Below, one piece after another: positions 60,519 through 64,000 of a stretch of 64,000 bases of DNA (its first letter is position 1; the number at the start of each line of letters is the position of its first letter). A program made the translations under genes and the position numbers. The stretch comes from Candidatus Kaistella beijingensis (lineage in GTDB: Bacteria; Bacteroidota; Bacteroidia; Flavobacteriales; Weeksellaceae), in NCBI RefSeq assembly GCF_020084865.1, contig NZ_CP071953.1, positions 62,001 to 126,000 of the forward strand. The letters are read 5' to 3'. The notes beneath the pieces were generated by a model that was not told where the DNA came from, did no database searches, and worked only from the letters and a program-made list of their open reading frames with translations.

Positions 60519-61550
60519 TTGCGTTTGCTTGGAAGTTTCTTTGTAGTCTTGGGGATTGTCTGCTTTTTTATTAAGGATGAAGACCTTTTCATTGATTTCT
60601 ACATTTTTCTGTATGTTCCCGTGATGCTTTCGCTGTTTCTTCCGAGTGTTTACCGCGCTATAAAATTTTCGGGGAAACATAAGGATTATTTCTTGATCGG
60701 GGCAAGTTCCTTTGTCTTCTGTGCCTTAATTGCCTTTACCGGAAGCTTTGTCTCATCATTAAATATGAACAATCCTATCATATTTTTCTATATAGGAATT
60801 ATTGTAGAAACTATATTTTTTAGTCTGGGTTTGGCTTTCAAAATGAAGTTGATCAACGATGAAAGGAACAAAATTCGGGCAGAAGTCATCAAACATAAAC
60901 ATCGGCAGCAGATCAGCAGATTTAGCGGTTTGCTGCAAGGTGAAGAAAAAGAAAGAAAGAGAATGGCGGAGGAATTACACGATGGAATTGCAGGAGATTT
61001 AACGGCGATAAAATTTCAACTCTCAACCTTTAATATTGATGAAGCATCCCCTAAAAATGCCGCCGTTGTACAGGAAGTTTCAAAAATAATCAACAATTCA
61101 TACGAGCAGATTAGAGAAATTTCGCATAATCTCTCGCCCTCATCAATCATCAATTACGGTTTAAGGGGTGCGCTCGAAAATTTCTGTCAAAAAATCGGCA
61201 ACAACTACCAAATGAAGTTTGATTGTGATTACTCCGGTGAAAAATTGGAGTTGAGCAAAACGGTGCAAGTTCATATCTACAGAATAATACAGGAGTTGGT
61301 CAACAATATGGTGAAACATGCCGGAGCTACGGAAGGAAAGGTGGAAATTACTTATCATAAACCAGCGCTGAGAATTGTCGTGAAAGACAACGGTAAAGGT
61401 TTTTCGGCAAAAGAAATCAATCCTGGAATTGGTTTAAGCAATATCGATTCAAGGATCCGATTCTTAAACGCCAAGTTTGTGAAAGAAAATGTTGGGCAGG
61501 GAAGTAAGTTCGTTATCGATATTAATACCGATCAAGTTCCCGACCATTGA
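60519..61550 (+). CDS. Histidine kinase, HisKA_3/NarL type, C-terminal part of the split 7TM sensor
   Basis: 343 residues as read from an artificial TTG; the frame is open upstream to 60438. Four helices complete a 7TM sensor region, then a coiled coil, an H-box EEKERKRMAEELHDGIAGDL with the phosphoacceptor His, and an HATPase domain with the N-box QELVNNMVKHA, DNGKGF and GIGLSNI. It would phosphorylate a LuxR-type response regulator; none is adjacent in the window. Split by a 1-base deletion (see the preceding entry). Confidence 0.85.
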   Translation: MRLLGSFFVVLGIVCFFIKDEDLFIDFYIFLYVPVMLSLFLPSVYRAIKFSGKHKDYFLIGASSFVFCALIAFTGSFVSSLNMNNPIIFFYIGIIVETIFFSLGLAFKMKLINDERNKIRAEVIKHKHRQQISRFSGLLQGEEKERKRMAEELHDGIAGDLTAIKFQLSTFNIDEASPKNAAVVQEVSKIINNSYEQIREISHNLSPSSIINYGLRGALENFCQKIGNNYQMKFDCDYSGEKLELSKTVQVHIYRIIQELVNNMVKHAGATEGKVEITYHKPALRIVVKDNGKGFSAKEINPGIGLSNIDSRIRFLNAKFVKENVGQGSKFVIDINTDQVPDH

Positions 61551-61620
61551 AAAAGGGGTTAATTTTATCAGGATTTCTTAAAAAAAATAAAATTTCAAAT
61601 CCCTAATTTAAAAATTAAAG

Positions 61621-61628
61621 TATATTTG
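61621..61628 (+). promoter_or_regulatory. -7 box TATATTTG next to the bifunctional nuclease start
   Basis: Perfect -7 consensus ending only five bases before the ATG at 61634. With the usual 5-7 base spacing, transcription would begin at or beside the start codon, giving a leaderless mRNA. No clear -33 element. Confidence 0.4.
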
Positions 61629-61633
61629 TGGTT

Positions 61634-62230
61634 ATGGATTATAAAAGATTGATCATACGCGGAATTTCCTACAGCCAAACGCAATCCGGTGCTTATGCCC
61701 TGCTTTTGGAGCATGAGGAAACCAACGTGAAACTTCCCATTGTAATCGGTAATTTCGAGGCACAATCGATTTCGTTGGGACTGGAAAAGGATATTCATCC
61801 GCCGCGACCTTTGACGCACGATTTATTCTCAAAATTTGTGATCACCGCAAATTACGAGCTCACTTCAGTTATCATTTATCAGATTGTAGATGGCGTTTTC
61901 TTTTCAAACATTAATTTTAAAAACAAGGAAAACAAGGAAGAACTCATAATGGATGCGAGAACTTCCGACGCTGTCGCAATGGCGGTTCGTTTTGATGCGC
62001 CTATTTATACTACCCACCAAGTTTTAAATGAAGCCGGAATTTTATTGGAATTGGAGGACGTTTCCAAGGAAGTTGAAATGGACGAACCCGTTGCAAATGA
62101 AGGCGATTTGTCCACCCTTTCGATTTCCGAAATCAATAAGCTTCTGGAAGATGCGGTAAGGGAAGAAGATTTCGACGCAGCACTTGAACTTCAAAAGGAA
62201 ATCAAGAGAAGAAATAAGAAAATAGAATAA
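61634..62230 (+). CDS. Bifunctional nuclease (DUF151) with C-terminal UVR motif
   Basis: 198 residues from MDYKRLIIRG. A GTG two codons upstream overlaps the -7 box and is rejected. Residues 1-140 are the bifunctional nuclease domain (LPIVIGNFEAQSISLGLE ... DARTSDAVAMAVRFDAPIYT). Residues about 160-195 (EINKLLEDAVREEDFDAALE) are a UvrB/UvrC-interaction helix hairpin. The BFN-UVR arrangement is usual in Bacteroidota; the plant homologue has DNase and RNase activity, but the bacterial role is not settled. Confidence 0.9.
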   Translation: MDYKRLIIRGISYSQTQSGAYALLLEHEETNVKLPIVIGNFEAQSISLGLEKDIHPPRPLTHDLFSKFVITANYELTSVIIYQIVDGVFFSNINFKNKENKEELIMDARTSDAVAMAVRFDAPIYTTHQVLNEAGILLELEDVSKEVEMDEPVANEGDLSTLSISEINKLLEDAVREEDFDAALELQKEIKRRNKKIE

Positions 62231-62246
62231 ATTTTATCATTAAACT

Positions 62247-63506
62247 ATGAATTTAAAATTAAGATTAACCATCTTGTCGTTCCTGCAGTTTTTCGTTTGG
62301 GGAGCTTGGCTCATCACCATTGGCGTGTATTGGTTTGGAACAAAACAGTGGGGTGGAGAAGAGTTCGGAAAAGTTTTTGCGACTTTGGGAATCGCGTCCA
62401 TTATCATGCCCGCTTTGACCGGAATTATCGCCGACCGATGGATGAATGCTGAAAGACTGTACGGTATCTTACATATTCTCTATGGAATTACTCTGTTTTT
62501 TCTTCCACAAATTACAAGTCCCGATTATTTCTTTTGGGTGATGCTGATCGCGATGTTGTTCTACATGCCGACAATTTCCCTTTCGAATTCAATCGCTTAT
62601 TATGTTCTTAAAAATAATGGATACGATGTGGTAAAGGTTTTCCCACCGATTAGAGTTTGGGGAACCATCGGGTTTATTGCGGCGATGTGGATTACCAATC
62701 TTACAGGAAATAAAGATTCTGGAAATCAATTTTACATCGCGGCAGTTTTTGCCATTATATTGGGAATCTACTCATTTACTTTACCAAAATGTCCACCGCA
62801 AAACCTAATTCCGAAAAATGCAACTTTATCGGAAAAATTAGGGTTAAACGCCTTTTCTTTATTTAAAGACTATAAAATGGCGCTGTTCTTTTTCTTCTCG
62901 ATGTTTTTGGGAGCGGCGTTACAATTAACGAATATGTACGGGGATACTTTCCTTTCCGACTTCGGTAAAATTCCTGAATATGCTGAAAGTTTTGTGGTGA
63001 AACGTTCCACTTTAATCATGTCGATTTCGCAGATTTCGGAGACGCTTTTCATCCTTGCGATTCCATTCTTTTTAAAGAAATATGGAATTAAAAACGTGAT
63101 GTTGATCTCCATGTTTGCGTGGGTTTTACGTTTCGGACTTTTCGCTTATGGAGTTCCTGTTGGATTTGGTTTGGGATTGATTATTCTTTCCTGTATCGTT
63201 TACGGAATGGCTTTCGATTTTTTCAATATTTCCGGTTCTCTTTTCGTGGAAACCACTACCGATTATAAAATTCGTTCTTCCGCTCAAGGTTTGTTCATGA
63301 TGATGACCAACGGTTTCGGAGCGGTGATGGGAAGTTTGGTCAGTGGTTGGTTGATTCAAAAGTATTTCACGCATCCAAATGGCGACAAAATGTGGCATGA
63401 AATATGGCTCGTTTTCGCGGGTTATGCTTTAGTGATTGCGATTTTATTTGCGATCATGTTCAAGCACAAACACAATCCGGAGGAAATTGGCGAGGTTAAG
63501 CATTAA
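62247..63506 (+). CDS. Nucleoside:H+ symporter family MFS permease (NupG/XapB-like)
   Basis: 419 residues, twelve membrane helices. The start MNLKLRLTILSFLQFFVWGA and the loop GIIADRWMNAERLYG are typical of the NHS family of nucleoside importers. It starts 16 bases after the bifunctional nuclease gene, so the two are probably cotranscribed: nucleic acid degradation and nucleoside uptake may be linked. The specific nucleoside is not known. Confidence 0.9.
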   Translation: MNLKLRLTILSFLQFFVWGAWLITIGVYWFGTKQWGGEEFGKVFATLGIASIIMPALTGIIADRWMNAERLYGILHILYGITLFFLPQITSPDYFFWVMLIAMLFYMPTISLSNSIAYYVLKNNGYDVVKVFPPIRVWGTIGFIAAMWITNLTGNKDSGNQFYIAAVFAIILGIYSFTLPKCPPQNLIPKNATLSEKLGLNAFSLFKDYKMALFFFFSMFLGAALQLTNMYGDTFLSDFGKIPEYAESFVVKRSTLIMSISQISETLFILAIPFFLKKYGIKNVMLISMFAWVLRFGLFAYGVPVGFGLGLIILSCIVYGMAFDFFNISGSLFVETTTDYKIRSSAQGLFMMMTNGFGAVMGSLVSGWLIQKYFTHPNGDKMWHEIWLVFAGYALVIAILFAIMFKHKHNPEEIGEVKH

Positions 63507-63533
63507 ATTTAATCATCTAAAAATCAGTACTTT

Positions 63534-63567
63534 AAATACACTTTCAAAAAAAGTGTATTTTTTTTAA
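63534..63567 (+). terminator. Intrinsic terminator after the nucleoside permease gene
   Basis: AAATACACTTT (63534-63544) pairs with AAAGTGTATTT (63550-63560) with further T. Confidence 0.8.
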
Positions 63568-63619
63568 TCTTTCAGGCAACCATTTCAAAAATCCTGCGTC
63601 TTATTAATAGAAAGCAACC

Positions 63620-64000
63620 ATGCAAAACGATTTTCAACATATTTTTAATCGGGCAATAAAGCAAGACCGACTCGCTCAGAAAACCATCTACGAAATGTTT
63701 TCTGGAAAAATGCTCGCCGTTGCAAAATCGTATGTCAATAATTTCGATGATGCGGAAGATATTTTGGTGACGGCTTTTTTTAAGGCATTTACAAAAATTG
63801 AAGATTGTCGTGATTCGAAAAGCTTTCCGTTTTGGCTAAGAAAAATTGTGGTGAATGACTCCATCAATTTCATTAGAAAAAGCAAAAATCTACTTTACGT
63901 AGAGGGAGAAATTGAACATATTGGGGATGAAATTTCAGATGAAGAAATGGAGAATTTCCCAGATTTCGATTTAGAGAAAGTATTGTCGCAAATGCCTTTA
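63620..64000 (+). CDS. ECF-type RNA polymerase sigma factor, N-terminal part (cut by window edge)
   Basis: 127 readable residues from MQNDFQHIFNRAIKQDRLAQ. Region 2 is clear: MLAVAKSYVNNFDDAEDILV, then TAFFKAFTKIEDCRDSKSFP and WLRKIVVNDSINFIRKSK, binding core polymerase and the -10 element. An acidic linker follows, and region 4 lies beyond the window. Its anti-sigma partner, if any, would be downstream. Confidence 0.9.
   Translation, partial: MQNDFQHIFNRAIKQDRLAQKTIYEMFSGKMLAVAKSYVNNFDDAEDILVTAFFKAFTKIEDCRDSKSFPFWLRKIVVNDSINFIRKSKNLLYVEGEIEHIGDEISDEEMENFPDFDLEKVLSQMPL

Noticed and set aside
60430-60520. Programmed -1 frameshift in the sensor kinase
   Set aside because: No in-frame slippery heptamer of the X-XXY-YYZ type and no downstream pseudoknot seen; a one-base deletion is simpler.

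Overview
The window reads as a chromosomal segment of a flavobacterium of the family Weeksellaceae (Chryseobacterium, Kaistella, Epilithonimonas and relatives). The DNA is AT-rich. There are no clear Shine-Dalgarno sites, and several promoters match the Bacteroidota pattern TTTG-N18/20-TAnnTTTG. Diagnostic genes include a secreted protein with a type IX secretion sorting tail, a TonB-dependent receptor with a carboxypeptidase-like N-domain, an S46 dipeptidyl-peptidase, a fused ResB-CcsA cytochrome c assembly protein, bacillithiol-associated genes, and menaquinone genes menB and menA. No tRNA, rRNA, CRISPR array, transposase or integrase was found.

Layout. 1-7160: fragment of a probable polysaccharide deacetylase, DPP11-like peptidase, Zn/Cd P-type ATPase, two small unknown genes, and an esterase with a glycogen-binding-like N-domain. 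7394-15053: T9SS cargo protein, glgB with an unusual basic tail, glgA, a HigBA toxin-antitoxin module inserted at the 3' end of glgA, and an L,D-transpeptidase lipoprotein. 15054-22210: a tandem repeat, a small acidic protein, a polytopic membrane protein, 3-hydroxybutyryl-CoA dehydrogenase, class A beta-lactamase, M23 peptidase, Gfo/Idh/MocA oxidoreductase, L-isoaspartate methyltransferase and a small membrane protein. 22518-32237: ccsBA, menB-menA, small enzymes, an HNH/NUMOD4 protein, the SRP RNA and a family 2 glycosyltransferase. 32243-36090: a restriction-modification island. 36090-48890: lipoprotein, phosphoglucomutase, aminotransferase, an Xre-RES toxin-antitoxin pair, kdsB, LolA-like protein, glutathione peroxidase, and an LptF/G-lolA-ftsK block. 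48891-64000: candidate cobalamin riboswitch, a dehydrogenase pseudogene, hutU, fasciclin lipoprotein, TonB receptor, S41 peptidase, pncA, a bacillithiol operon, a Crp regulator, a frameshifted 7TM histidine kinase, a bifunctional nuclease, a nucleoside permease and a truncated ECF sigma factor.

Most remarkable points: (1) higBA is bracketed by a 110-bp direct repeat of the 3' end of glgA, so the element carries, or regenerates, the end of its target gene although no recombinase is present. (2) The restriction-modification island holds two methyltransferases, an HNH nuclease, a controller protein with its own strong promoter, and a PD-(D/E)XK nuclease with an EVE/PUA-like N-domain. It sits between housekeeping genes with a start-stop overlap. 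(3) A short cobalamin-type riboswitch lies on the minus strand in front of an acyl-CoA thioesterase, not a usual B12 gene. (4) GlgB carries a 139-residue histone-H1-like tail.
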